Positions 12,277 through 24,867 of a stretch of 64,000 nt of DNA are shown piece after piece. The translations under genes were made by a program, and so were the position numbers. Origin of the DNA: Podospora comata (Eukaryota; Ascomycota; Sordariomycetes; Sordariales; Podosporaceae); NCBI GenBank assembly GCA_017354895.1, contig CP071494.1, forward strand, positions 2,108,001 through 2,172,000, written 5' to 3'. Positions within the stretch are counted from its first letter, which is position 1; each line of letters starts with the position of its first letter. The notes below the pieces were generated by a model. It was given only the letters and a program-made list of their open reading frames with translations, was not told the DNA's origin and searched no databases.

Positions 12277-14575
12277 ATGCTTGTTACCAGGCAAAGCGCT
12301 CCGGAGCAGAGTTCTTGGTCCATTGGCAAATTTGAAACGGCTTTTCACAAGTCCGCGGAAAGCCTACGTATGTCGAACAGCTACGACGCGGTGACGCAGT
12401 CAGACTGGCAGGGTCAGTACTCGTTTCTACCGCCAGGAGACAACAACATCTTCTCTCAGTCATATGAACATGTGACAGGTTCAGCGGACCATGCGGATTC
12501 GCAAGCGCAGCCGCGGAGTGTGGCTGCGCCAAGCAACGCCTTAGACATCGAGGCGCCAAAGCGGGAGAGCCCTCCATTGGGACACCACCGCTTAGATCCT
12601 CTTGGTCTACGACAGCCAAAGCAGCCATCGCCAATTCCAGAGCAGCCTGGAAATCAAGGGGAACAATATGCGCAAAAAGCAACCGAGTCGGCACACGAGG
12701 AGCCGTTGGCATCGACCGAGACCCCCGGCATGTCCTTGGGCTCCAACCCCCTGAGTTCAGTATCATCCACGGGTCAGGGGCCTGAAGTAGGCCCGGGTCA
12801 ACCAGGGAACGAGAGCCAGACGGTCATCAAGGAAGAGGATGAGGAGGTGCTGGAGGACGAGGAGATGATAGAAGGGGACGGAGATGGTGATACTCAGCCA
12901 CAACCTCAGACTGCGGCTGAGAGGACCGCCCAGCGACGCAAGATGAAGCGCTTCAGGTAAGAATCAGGGAATCTTTCATGGGGAAAATGGGGGTCTGACC
13001 GATGTTCGCAGACTTACGCACCAGCAAACCCGATTTCTGATGAGTGAGTTTGCGAAGCAACCACATCCAGATGCAGCTCACCGCGAACGTTTGTCTCGCG
13101 AAATTCCAGGACTGAGTCCACGCCAGGTGCAAGTGTGGTTTCAAAACAGGTCGGTCTTCGCTTGACAAGCCATTCGGCTCTAACCATTGCTGATATCCTG
13201 CTAGACGCGCCAAAATAAAACGTTTGACGGCGGACGATCGTGATCGTATGATCAAAATGAGAGCTGTCCCCGAGGACTTTGACAACTTGGGCGCTCTCCA
13301 CTCCCCATACGGTGCAGTTCATGGACTGGGAGCCCCTATGGCGTCTCCTGTTGACCTTGGAGGATCGTCGTACGACCATATGATGCGCCCGCTAATGGTG
13401 GATGTTCGGCGATCTGATGGAGATGAGCACCTCTCACCCACCGGTTTGAGCCCTGCCTTTGGTAGCATAGGCTTCAACCCTTCGAACTCGCTCAGTTCGC
13501 CCGACATACTTTCTCCATTATCACCAACATCGACCGATCGCTACGGCTACTCGAGTCATATGTCGTCGGGACCTTTGAGTGGTGGGCCAAGAACATCGAA
13601 TCCATTTGCACGACAGCCAAGCATCGACAGCAGCATGCAGATGCATAGTCATCATTCGAGACAACAAATACGGCCTCTGCAGCCACTTCACCTCCGAGAT
13701 ACCATGACGCGATCACGCTCCGACTCGTTACAGTCGCCTCTACGATCCAGCATGTCCTGGAAGGGCGATTCTCTTGATTACACTACTTACCACGGCGGGA
13801 ATCCATCTCCTCAGTTAGGTGGTCGGCCACACGGGTTGTATCAGCAGGATCAGGTTGGCGGATCATCTGGGAGCGGGCTAGGGGGCTATGATTCGAGCAG
13901 CTACTCTGGTAAGCCGCGGCGGCACTGCAGTTGAATCTCGGTCTGAAAGCCGCAATGCTAACCCAAAGCACAGGCTCTACTGTACAATCCCCAACTCACA
14001 TGAACTACCCGAATTACCAATCCTCTAGCCTTCAACAAAGCCAACAGCGTGGGTCACGTCTGCGAGCCGCCTCGGCCTCATTACCACTTGGCCTCGATCT
14101 TCGAACTCAGTACCGGTCCTCTGTCGGGTCCGGCAGCATGCAATCAGCGACTCATTCTCCAGGTCCACGCACGACATCAACCTCACAATTAGGGGGCGTG
14201 TCCTCTAGTTATACCGCGAGTTTTCCATCGGCCCCTCTTACCGCCCCTGTCGACTTCTCTTTGCCTCGCACGCCCGGATACCGGTCAACAGGAGGTGATT
14301 ATTCGATGCCACAAATGAGCGCCCCGATCGCGCCACCAAACGACTTTTCCCAGGCCTTCCAAGCGAGCATGAGCAATTCGAGCTCGAGGACACCAATAAG
14401 GGATTCTTTTGGGGGTGGTCACGGACCTCTGAGCTTGGGACAGCAGAGCCAAAGCTCAGTCGATCGCAACGATGACTACTCGCAAGATCCGCTCGGCATG
14501 AAGCGCAAGCGAAGCTTTACGGCGGCCACATCTTCTGCGAACTCGGGGCCGAGTGTGTATGGAGCAACGTCATGA
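12277..14575 (+). CDS. htf1: Homeobox transcription factor, Htf1/Hox2 type
   Basis: Homeodomain regulator most like Htf1 (Hox2) of Magnaporthe and Fusarium, where it is needed for conidiophore or phialide development. Exons 12277-12956, 13012-13149, 13205-13908 and 13974-14575 join in frame (707 aa). An acidic stretch (EEDEEVLEDEEMIEGDGDGD, about 190-210) precedes the homeodomain at about 219-279, which has RFRLTHQQTRFLMSEFAKQ, the helix-3 core WFQNRRAKIKR and KMKRFR at its N-terminal arm. Two introns cut the homeobox, one in the N-terminal arm and one splitting the first Arg codon of WFQNRR. The rest is Ser/Gln/Pro-rich and probably disordered. The start is uncertain: ATG 12277 is the first in frame, but ATG 12370 (MSNSYDAVTQSDWQ) is an equally good candidate. 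The gene lies alone in about 21 kb. Confidence 0.88.
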
Positions 14576-16035
14576 AAGAGAGCATCATTTTGGGCTACCA
14601 TTTCCAAAGCACACAATATTTCTCTCACGTCGAAATGTACAAAACCGATACAATAACAACTGTTACACCACCCCTACCCCCCCCAATATCTACGAGCGGC
14701 TTCTTTTTTCTTTTCCTTTGGCTCGGTAGCTTTCTTTTTTTCTTTTTGTCTTATTTGGCTCGGCGGCCTATCTAGCTTCTTCACCAACGAAAACACGAAC
14801 GAGAAATACCCACCACGATTGGCTATTTTGAAACTATCTACTATGATGACACGGCGGGGAACGATTTGCTATACGTTTTCTGGGTACGCACGCTTGAAGC
14901 GATGGGTGGCAGGCAATAGTCCGCATTCTACAACGAACGGGTCCGGTTGTCTACAATACAATACCATTTTTCCATTTTTTTTGATGATGACAATGTATGG
15001 AAAAAGGCGGACTCATTGGGCGAAGGAGGTGGTTGTATTTTTTTCTCTTGGGGGGTGGGGCGATGGGGCCAGGTATTGGAAAATATCAGAAAACAGATGT
15101 TTGGAAAGCAACTCTTTTCCACATTGGAGCGCATTTTGGGGGGTTGTTTTTGTAAGGTATGGTACGCGTTGTGTCATTGTGTGTGTGCCTAGTCTATTTG
15201 CCGTTTTGGCGTTGGGTTGGTAAGGGGAAGAAAGGGGTAAGGGTTAGGGTACGGAGAGGGACGTTGAACTCGCAAAAGGCTTCCTAAAGGGAAGGCGGGT
15301 TGGGGTGGTTCAAGGGGTGATGGATGTTTTTTCATGGTGTATATAACACATTGGATAGACAATGAAAACACAAACCCTACACAAATAAGCTTTTTTTTTC
15401 CACTTATTCAGATCTAGACGCAACACAGAACGACAGACAACAAGATGGAGGGCACCTCGGAATCTCAGGGGAAATTCAGACCATCCTATCCCCATTCCCA
15501 GACCTCAACCAAAGCTCTTTTCCTCCTAGGTAGGGGGTAATAGATAAAAAACAACTGGATAACCACAAGGAAGATGGACCTCCGAGATAGAGCATCACAG
15601 CGTTACGTTGACTAGGTAGAGGACTACACACGGGCTGGGATGGGGATCTGGAACTTGCAAACTGAATGGACAGGACTGGATAACACACGGCATTTTTGGC
15701 GGGAGGCGGAATACGGGATGGCCGTCCGGTCGGGCGGGTTAGGTTGGTGGTGGTGGTGGTGCCCCTTTTTTTTTTGACGGCAGAGGTGTGGTCCGTTTGT
15801 TACTTTTTCTCACATACATACCAACCGAATAGCAAGTCTACTGCTTACTACACCGAAGCTAAGCTGAGCTGGGGTTTTAGCCAGAATCTTTCTCGTCGGT
15901 TTGCACTAGAGAGATGGGCTAGTGAGGGGGGAAACGTTGCGCTCCAAGGACGGAAGATGCCATGCCATGGGCTGAAAAGCAAGAAAAATAACATGCCCTC
16001 CTGCCCCCTGTATCTCGTCTGTATCATGCTTGGGG

Positions 16036-16878
16036 TTAGGTAGGTCGGTTCCGTTTGACAGACAGGGCGTACTACAACTGACAGGCCCGCTGACGCCCCC
16101 CACACTCACTTTCACACGGATTACATACACACATCTCAAGGTAGGTATGCAACCACCAAGCATCATTATGCTTATGCACCTATCTTGCGTCGCGTTAATC
16201 TATCAGGACCACCCGCTGAACGAGAAAGTGGTTTCGACAGGAGATCTTGCATGAGGTGTTCAGCAGCATCAGAGCAAAATTAAAAGCCACATGGAGTTGA
16301 CTTATCAAATAAATCGGGAGAGGGCTTGCCGAGCGTGGTAACCCACCCTCCATTACATGCTTGCTCGACAGTTGAGTGAGGAAAAATGTCCGTAGGTATC
16401 CAGCCCGAGTTTCTCATCTCTCAGGTAAGAGGAAGCCTTTGTTGGGGAGTGGCAATATGTCTTGCGAGATGACCTCAACACACCAAAATTTCTATATTTC
16501 TTTTCCTTGATATCAAGGCGTCTACCTAGTGAGAAACGTTGATGAGACCACAGAGGGAGGTGCGTCAAAACCAACCTAGGTAGGTAAGTGATGAGATTGC
16601 ATCTCAACGAACCATTCCATCCCACCCACTGATCCCCCAATCTTGGTAAATGCACACACACTGAATTTTCTCACTGCCAGATCATAATTGCACAATGCCA
16701 TCCCCCAAAACGTTTGTATATCCTCCTGGCTGGCAGGCAAAGCTGTAATCTCGGCCGAATTCCTCGGAGCCTTGCCTTATTGTTGTGATGTAGGTGGTTC
16801 GATGCTGCTGTCCTCCTCTCAGCACGACATGTCGTCAAAAGCAACCGTCTTCCCATTTACAAGCCACAACTACCTAGC
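16036..16878. repeat. Cluster of short TAGGTAGG / CTACCTAG motifs
   Basis: Related short words occur at 16036-16045 (TTAGGTAGGT), 16138-16147 (AAGGTAGGTA), 16522-16530 (CTACCTAGT), 16573-16588 (AACCTAGGTAGGTAAG) and 16870-16878 (CTACCTAGC). Similar words recur elsewhere in non-coding parts of the window (near 4477, 8617, 15527, 22696, 29804). I know no function for them. Confidence 0.5.
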
Positions 16879-17105
16879 CCAGATAGGTGCGTCATTACCC
16901 ACACTGAGTGAAACGGGCCGTTGTGGAACACCGAGATGAGGCCGTTGCGTTTCTTGCCTCCCTCAACCAACCAGATGTTACAAAGCCAGCCTGATGGCGT
17001 TTTGGGGGCCATGAATTCCTGACTTGACTGTAACGGTGCATCTTGGTAGTAATAATTACCTCATCTCCCCTCTCACTCAGGTACACGAGCGCCTCTCCCT
17101 CCAAC

Positions 17106-17127
17106 CACACACACACACACACACACA
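17106..17127. repeat. (CA)n microsatellite
   Basis: Eleven CA units in non-coding DNA. Confidence 0.93.
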
Positions 17128-17980
17128 AACACTCCAGGGTAGTACTGCAAGTAAGATCTGATATGCAATTAAGCGTGCGGAGATGCCGACGACGACACAC
17201 AAAAACAAACAGAACCAATCCCCGCTCCAGCGCAAGCCAAATGACAAGGCTTGTTCATCAAGCGGGAACGTGCTGTTACGGATATGAGAGAGATAGTAAT
17301 CAAAATGCGGGCGGAAACACACACAAACCTTGCCCTTCGGCAAACGGGCGTCGCGGGAAGCCCTTCGGCGGAGGCATCTCGAAGTCTTCCCAAGTGGGAA
17401 ATCCCACTCACCACGCAACTACTTGTCATCAGTGCCATCTTTTTTGCCAAAACCCGCCCACAGCCCGCCGTCGCAATGCACAAACAACATCCATGATCAT
17501 GATCCATCCATCCAGACAAAACCAGGCGGAACAAAAACATTCCCCGGTCTGTCGATTCACCAGACCGTCATGCTTGTTTCTCCACGTCTCCCATCATCCA
17601 ACCTCTTCACCCAGTAGTGGTATTATCCCCTACTTTCTCTGAAACCCCCTCCAGGTACCAAATAGTCCAACAACTCGCCCCAAAGTGAGGGGTGGTTTTT
17701 AACCTGTCGTCTGGGGTGGTCCCGGGGTCAAGGTCTGATCGGAAAATAACAGAAATTAAAAAAACGTGCCCTCCGGTTGTTTAAACTTGCGGAATGAAAC
17801 GCCGCCTACCGCTTTCTGATTGGCACGGGAACATCTGCTATTCTACAACAGCAGAGTCCTGACAGCAGCAGAGAAAGGCGCAACTTTCTCAATGACGCAA
17901 AGAGATCGTCGCTAGTGCCGTGGTTTTGCTGCTACGTTAAACTCGACATCACCACCACCACCACCACCCCGCACCTTGAT

Positions 17981-20900
17981 ATTTGATATAGGGAAGGGGG
18001 GGTGTGATATCAATGGCGTGTGTTGGCTTAAAACCTTGGACATATCGTGCTAGAAAACCGGGATCGGGTGGGGGAGAGCTACTTACACACACGCTTGCAA
18101 GCTTCCCCAGATCTTTGCTTCATTTCAGGCGGTTGAACCGGCTGATCTACTTTCACCGCTGTCATTGCGCCCCTAAACCTCCAGCCCAAGACTTCACAAC
18201 TCCCGGAGCAGAAAAACAACATGTCGGACTTCCCATCAGGGGGCCTACCCTGCATGGTGTAACTCTCTCTCTGCCGGCTGACTTATCGCCTTACGCACTG
18301 GCTGGGGCGCGGCGGGGGCATCTCTTCGGGGTGAGACTGCACCGATGGTGCCCACGATGCCGACCAGGAGCCTGTCGTGTTCCCCAAGCAGGCGTCCATC
18401 TGCGGGCCTGTACAGGCCGGTGCTAGCCCCCCTCCACAACATGATGCTCGCTCTGCAAGCCAACAGACCATTCATGTGTTTGGCAGCTTCGTGTCGCCCA
18501 CCCTCCAGCGAATATGGCGCCTTGGGGGCAGGTCGAGACACCAAGACATGCGAAGACCCGTCTTGGGATGGCAACTCGCGGGCGTGTGGGCGAAGTAACT
18601 CCCCGTCACATACCGTTATCGGCTTGCGGGTGTGTCTCTGTCAGTGTCCACCGGAGCTACGGGCAGAACACGGATATTTCCGCGGCTGTCTTGTCTCGTG
18701 CTTGAGAGAATACGAGGTTGCAAAGAGACAACCACGGGGTGGGATTTCGTGACGGCCATGTATCTGGGAAGAGATCCGTCCTGTCCGTTACCCAAGAAGC
18801 AGAGAAGAGCCGTGCCACAGCATCTCTGTTCCATGTCAGCTCCCCAATCTCTCAGCACCTCAGGTCTGACTTCCTGGATGCACAAGCAGGAGGGTGGATG
18901 GGGCGCCTTGTCAGCGCGCCTCCTCGCTGCAAAGCACACGGCAGCTGTGCAGATACTTGGCGTAGAATAGACTGCCTCCGTCTGCACGGCCTTCCGAAGT
19001 GGGCAGAGCCCAGGCTGTGGGGAGTGGGATGGCATGGTTACCATGAGGAAGGATAGAAGGGTACCGCCCTTCACAGGTAACAGCAACGCTACCCCAACCC
19101 AAGTCGCCCGGCAGGTATGGAGGCTTTGATCCATCCGCCACCGATGCCACGATGGCAGTTGATAACCCATTCGAGCAACAGGCTGAGCAGAAGCGACCAT
19201 GCATCGCAGTCAACCCTCGCTCGAAGGGCTAGACCTGTGCCGACCTGCCCACGTCCCAAAGGCAGCCCAGGTGAGCCGAACAGGTCCGGCGTAGTGCGGT
19301 GGAGCATGGCGATGTGATTCCATACCCGAATGGGGCGTCGCACCTCAAGCATCCGCAGAAGAGCGGCAGATCCTACGGCTTCCGACTGCCGAAGAGATTC
19401 TTCATGGAACAAGCTGATGCTTCTTCGGAGACGTGGTGCCCATTCCCGGTCAGCGAAATGAAAGGCCTGTTTCGCCGGTTGAAACAAAGCCGGGGTCGAT
19501 TTTGACGCAGGCTGCCGTGTCAGCTCTGACCCGACAAGCCCGAGCTGTGTGGTTGCGCTTGAGTTAGGCGACGAAGAGGGCAGCAGCGAAAGCGGAAGGA
19601 GATTGCTGATGACATCCCTCAGCCAAGTGTCACCGGCTGCGATGATACCACCCTGCGGACCCACTTCCCCGATCTCTCACCCAACCCCTTGGCAACCGGC
19701 AGTGCACGAGCCACATCGCGGACTCGGAGAGGCCCACTGGTTGCCCAAAGGGGAATGGCTCGTCCACTTTTCCCCCCGCCAGATCCAACGGCTGTCAACT
19801 TTGATGCGACGTCTGTTGACGATAACCACCCAAAGTCACCTTCCGCGTTGAACAAGATAGCCACCTACGACTCCAGCATCTTTTTTTGTTTCTATTTCAG
19901 AGACTTGGTGAACTCATTCTGTGGCTCTTTTCTTCCTCAGCATCACGTGTTGGGCATCGTTCGAGACCGGAAAATTTCACGTATAAGAACGCCGGGAACG
20001 ACGCTGTGGACTTGGTTCAGTGACACTCTGGTCGTAGCAGCCGACGTCTGGTCTGCAACGTCACCAACCTCATGGATGGTAGCGACTGAAGGAGCCTGCG
20101 ATTCCTGACTGGTCCCGCCGTCCGGGCCATTATCTACAACCCGAAACGGCCAGCTTCTCGTCGCCTGCTGCCCTCGCTCATCAGCTCAACAAAAGATGGA
20201 CAGACAATGGAGATGATGGATGCATGCCATGCGCAGGCGAGTATCCGGCATCTGCTGTATCCCGTTTTCGCATCCCATCCCATGCTGACGCCTGCTCCGG
20301 GCACTCGTCTTGTGCCCCTGGACCCATGACCTGGTTGAGCCTTCTGCGGTTCAGAAGCAATCTACACTTCACTCGGCTAAATTAGCTGTGCCTTGTTGGA
20401 TGGAGGCGACCTGTCCGCCCCCTACAGAGAACCCGACAGCTTCGCATCTCTTGGCCCTCTACGAACTGCTGCTGCCAGCTGCCCGCCGCATCCAATCTAT
20501 GTATCTCTCGGCTTTGGGACGTGCCCACCAGAGAGGCCCGGGGCCGGTTCCAAGATGGCATCGCCATCACCGGACTGTCAGTACCGGGTAGATAGCCTAG
20601 CAGCGGGAGCAGAGAAAAGAAGCAGGCTCAGAACGCTACATTACCAGTCAAACCTCTGGTTTCTTCCGCTGAAGCCGTCGACAGCCCGCATAGGCTCAAT
20701 CCTCGCAGCGTCACCATCGAGAACAGCCAGCTCAGGCTCGGACGCTGTTAGCGAGATCAATAGTCCGTGAAAAATGAGGGCAGGAAAAGATGTCGGCCAC
20801 TCAAACTTTGTCGAGCCGTTCAATAGCGCGCGTCTGTCTGATGTGCTGTTGCGACGGCATCAGCTTTCTGGGCTTCACGGCAGATTGGTCGAGAATCTCG

Positions 20901-22049
20901 GTCCGCAGTTGAGCATGCTGAGAGGCCGTAACATCTCCGGGCTTAGCCAGTTGAGCTCTGGGCATTCAACAACAATAATTCCAGTCAAGCCCAGGGGTCC
21001 GGTGCAACCAGCAGGGACCAGCTTCGCGGCTTTGGTGAGCACGACTTGGCCAGCGTGACTGATTTTCCACCGCCCCCGCAAGCCTGCCTACTCGGTCGCC
21101 ACTATCGCCTGTCGGTGGGCCTTTTTCTCTTTTTTTTTCCCTCCTGCGTCTCCGTATCTCGAAAACGGGGAGGCCGTCAGGTTGGAGCAGGACCGGAACA
21201 CGATGCCGGCACAGTGCAGAGACTTGATATTTGTTCGCCCGGGAGGAGTGGTTCTACTGATTCAGGTGCCGTGATGAGATTATGTCGTTCTCAAGGTTGC
21301 ATTCCGGCCGGGCTGAAAGAACGGGTGGGTGGTTTGTTTGGCCATAGCTTTTTGGCTCGAAGTACCAGAGACATATGGCGACTATCAGACTTTCTGGCAG
21401 GCCCCCACCGCGTACTGGAGGTGGGGGGGGTAATCCCAATCTTTGTTGTGGTGACCAAGTTTTCCTCCTACAACCACCTGGGCTTGGGCCAAGAGGGAAT
21501 GCAGCCCCCTTTATGGTTGTGATTGAGTCTTGGAGGCTCAGGCATATTCTGATCGGGCTCTCCTGGCGAGATTTGCGTTCAATCTAATAGTGATCTCTCG
21601 TAGATGAAGGAGAAGACATTCACGAAAGCTGCTTAGTGTTTAATCAAGGGATTAATTGTCAGGCACAAATTAAAACGTGTGTTTTCCGTCTACCTGGTTC
21701 ACTGTGTATGGCCCACGGTGAAGCGACTTGCTGGCGGGTAATGGTGCCTGCTTACCCCCGTGTCGGACAAGCAGTTGATCTGGGTGGTGGCTTTGGCATT
21801 GATGGAGAGAACCAAGGCCATGATATTAACATTGATGAAAGTAATGAAGAAGTAATAATTCTAGACAATGAATGTCGTCGGACGTTATACCTTTTGTGCT
21901 GTGCTGTGTTGATGTTTGGGCATATACCCGAGATTGCCTCACCGAAAGATGAAGCCGGTGTAGACTGGATAGAGTTCTTTGCAGGCGAGCAATATCCCAT
22001 AAAGAGAGCTGGAGATTGCGAGCAGCTGCTTGTTTTCATGTTATAGAAG
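17981..22049. other. Gene-free interval, distal downstream flank of htf1
   Basis: Mixed-composition DNA with many short frames on both strands (up to about 190 codons) and none that I can connect to a family or extend through plausible introns. No terminal repeats or transposase-like frame were noticed. The frame at 21636-22046 (plus, 136 codons) is more acidic and less repetitive than the rest, but I cannot assign it. Confidence 0.5.
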
Positions 22050-23326
22050 CCTGTGTTCCTTTCAACAAGTAAAACTTCCTTCCCAGGCTTTGAACGCCCG
22101 CTCATGTGTCTGTCAACTTCCGACCACGAACCGAACCCATCGACGACTGGCTCCACCATCGAAAGAAACACCCGAGCTTCAACAGCCCAAACATTGACAA
22201 AGCCAGACACACATCCAGCGCAACTGCAAAGCACGAGCGAGTTCAAATACACCATCTCCTACTGAACTCAGACCCCGTCTCAAACTTTCCCTGCCCCTGG
22301 TCTCGAGCCAGTTTCTACGATTCCAACTCGTCTTCACGTCTCCGGCCCGCGGCACACGAAGTTCAAGAACAAAAATAGATCAAGCAATACACCAAGACCG
22401 AGCGAGTCCCTTCAGTCGTTGCCTGACCCATCATCTACTTCCAGGTTATATCCTTCCCCCCTAACAGTTAACGCTACTAAATTCACGGGCGAGCAAACGC
22501 AAAATCTTCTACCCGAATAACTACACCAGAACCGTAAAACCATCCCGAAGCCACGAGCCGGCTAGACGGAGCAGAGCAGACCAGCACAGCATTAATCCAG
22601 CGCCTGACCGCCAACCCAAACAATAAACCCCTCGATTACGCACCGACTCGAAAGACCTCGCCCCGAAGCTAACCCTCCCCAACACAACACACGATGCTAG
22701 GTAGCCTTCACTGCTCAGCTACCTGCCTGTATCGCGGAGCTTACCTGGATAGGCGGAAGACGAGCTGGACAGAACGCAATCGACCATTGCTTTTGAGGGG
22801 AAGGTGGATACAGTAAGAGTAGGTGGGTATTTTCTGTGTGTGATCAAACGGGGGCAGGCATTCTCAGGTAGGGATGATACAGACCAGACACACAATACAA
22901 AGGGCCCGGGGGGAACACGGAACAGAAAGAAAAAGAAGAAAATAAGGCCAAGTGCTGCGAAACACAAAAGAGCATTCTAAAAGATTATGAAGAGGCTAGC
23001 TAACCAAGGTGATGTGATGTTCATAGGATGGGAATCTCTAATAAAGTACAGACTTTAGCTATTTGGTTTGAATACTGATTGTCCAAGAGAATCAAGGGAA
23101 AATAAAGATCGTATTATGTGTGCCTTGTCCTAAGTGTGAACTGCCTGTCCACCATTGCCATGTCCGTCAAACTATCCCCCATCTAAGCACCTCTACATCC
23201 AGCCATTATGAACTCTAAACCCGCTCTTCTGGCGGGCTTTACCATACCTGCCTTATATCCCTCTCTAAACACTATCTACTGACTATTTATACACACACCA
23301 AATCACTCCAAGCCTCTCCCTACATA
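22050..23326. other. CA-rich leader-like tract and region between it and bor1
   Basis: From about 22050 to 22690 the plus strand becomes C/A-rich and poor in ATG, as seen in fungal 5' leaders, then reaches an ATG at 22694 that opens a 39-codon frame starting MLGSLHCSATCLYRG. AATAAA-like words follow at about 22939, 23040 and 23100. This could be a plus-strand non-coding or micro-ORF transcript convergent with bor1, or simply promoter-like sequence. No known protein is recognised. Confidence 0.35.
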
Positions 23327-24825
23327 TCAAGCCCTATTGATCTCATCCCCCGTACTCTGCCCCCTGCTCAACCTCCGCCTGGTAACCCCCCCCTCCCCAC
23401 CAACCTCTAGCCCCCTGCTCTCCCCCATCTCCTCATCGCCCCTCCTCTTCCTCCTCCCCCCCGACCCATCCCCATCCGTCTCCTCCCCAGCACCCTCCCC
23501 CTCCAAAACCCCCCCTTGATCCCTCTGCCTGTTCCCACTCCCCCCAGCCCTTCCCCCAAAGCTATTTCCCCCACAGCTAATCATCGTAAACTCACTCGCA
23601 GTCGGCCCATCCAGCACCTCCAACTCCCCCTCCCCCAACCACCTAGGCAGCACCACCGCCCTAACCGGAATCAACAAAATGATAAAAACCGGAAACCCCA
23701 CCGCCGCCACCGTCTGCGTAATCGCAAACGTCGCCGCAAACCCAAGCAACTCCAACCCAACAAACAACCAGATCTTCTTGTCAGGACACCCCCTCAACGG
23801 AGTGTCCCTTGGCCTGAGCCTCCTCTCCTGAAGCAAATACACCAGCTTCAGCGTGATCCCATTCCCCTCCAGCGCCTGGAACCCCATAATAAAAAACAAC
23901 CCCGCCAAAACCCCCTGCGGGACGAGATGCAGCACCGACAGAAGCGGGCCCGTCATAGCGACGAGTGTTATCAGCCCCTGGGCGAGGTTGGAGACGCGTT
24001 GTTCCACCACGTGGGTTGCTTTCAGTTGGGGTTTGCCGCCATGCTCGAAAGAGGAAGAGGAAGAGGACGAGGAAGAGGACGAGGACGAGGAAGAGGAAGA
24101 GGTGACGACTTCTGTTACGCAGAGGGACTCGGTGTGAAAAGGGGCTTGGGGTATCAGACCGTTAGGAAACGGCAGGCCCAACAGCCCCGAGATTCCCGTT
24201 GTGAGGCCTAGCAGAAAGAGGTCCCAGTGGAAGCCGGCTGGTTTGCGGAGGGGGTACTCTGAGCCTTGGGCTATGAGGGAGGATACTAGGTTACTGTCAG
24301 TGGATGGTGATGAGGGAGAGAAGGGAGAGGGAAAAAAGGGTTAAATACCATTGTGATCAAACCAAAACAACACCGTCAACAAAACCGCAAACGGAATCGC
24401 CAAAAACACATGCCCTATCGGCAAGTCCCAAAAATGAACAAACCAACCCCTCGACTCCACCGTCGGCATAAACGCTACACCCGTCGGAAGCGTCTCCAAA
24501 GGCACATTCTTCATCCTGCCCATGTGGGCAAACCCCGTAAAAAAAATCACCGTCAAAGGGGTGCCGTAGTCTTTGATAAACACCCTAATCCAGTGCTTGA
24601 ACAGCGTGGATTTTGTGCCAATCTCTCCACATATATAAGCAATGCAAAAGACAAGCAGTGACACAACAACCGACAGCCAAAACGGCGAGCCGTCACCGAG
24701 CGTCTCGAGGATTTGAACGCCCTTTTGGAGATAAATAAGCGCGACGTAGAAGCCAAAGATGTCACAGGGAAAGCGAGTGACATAGCTAAGCCTGTTTGTT
24801 TTCATCAGCTGGATATCATTATAAT

Positions 24826-24867
<42 letters not shown>

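Larger units (their letters stand above)
14576..17980. other. Gene-free interval downstream of htf1, proximal part
   Basis: The first several hundred bases are T-rich and probably 3' UTR of htf1. No protein-coding frame is supportable. A cluster of CCTAGGTAGG-like motifs lies between 16.0 and 16.9 kb, and a (CA)n tract at 17106-17127. A CACC-type tract is near 17950-17970. Confidence 0.55.

Noticed and set aside
21636-22255. Overlapping frames on both strands (136 codons plus, 167 codons minus)
   Set aside because: Neither matches a family and each is the shadow of the other. The plus frame is the more protein-like but has no convincing promoter or start context.
2274-23326. Degenerate transposon or viral remains in the gene-poor domain
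   Set aside because: No terminal repeats, target-site duplications, transposase, integrase or reverse-transcriptase-like residues, and no AT-rich RIP signature were seen by eye.
23516-24211. 231-codon plus-strand frame opposite bor1
   Set aside because: Shadow of the transporter exon; Arg/Gln/Pro repeats reflect the minus-strand codons.
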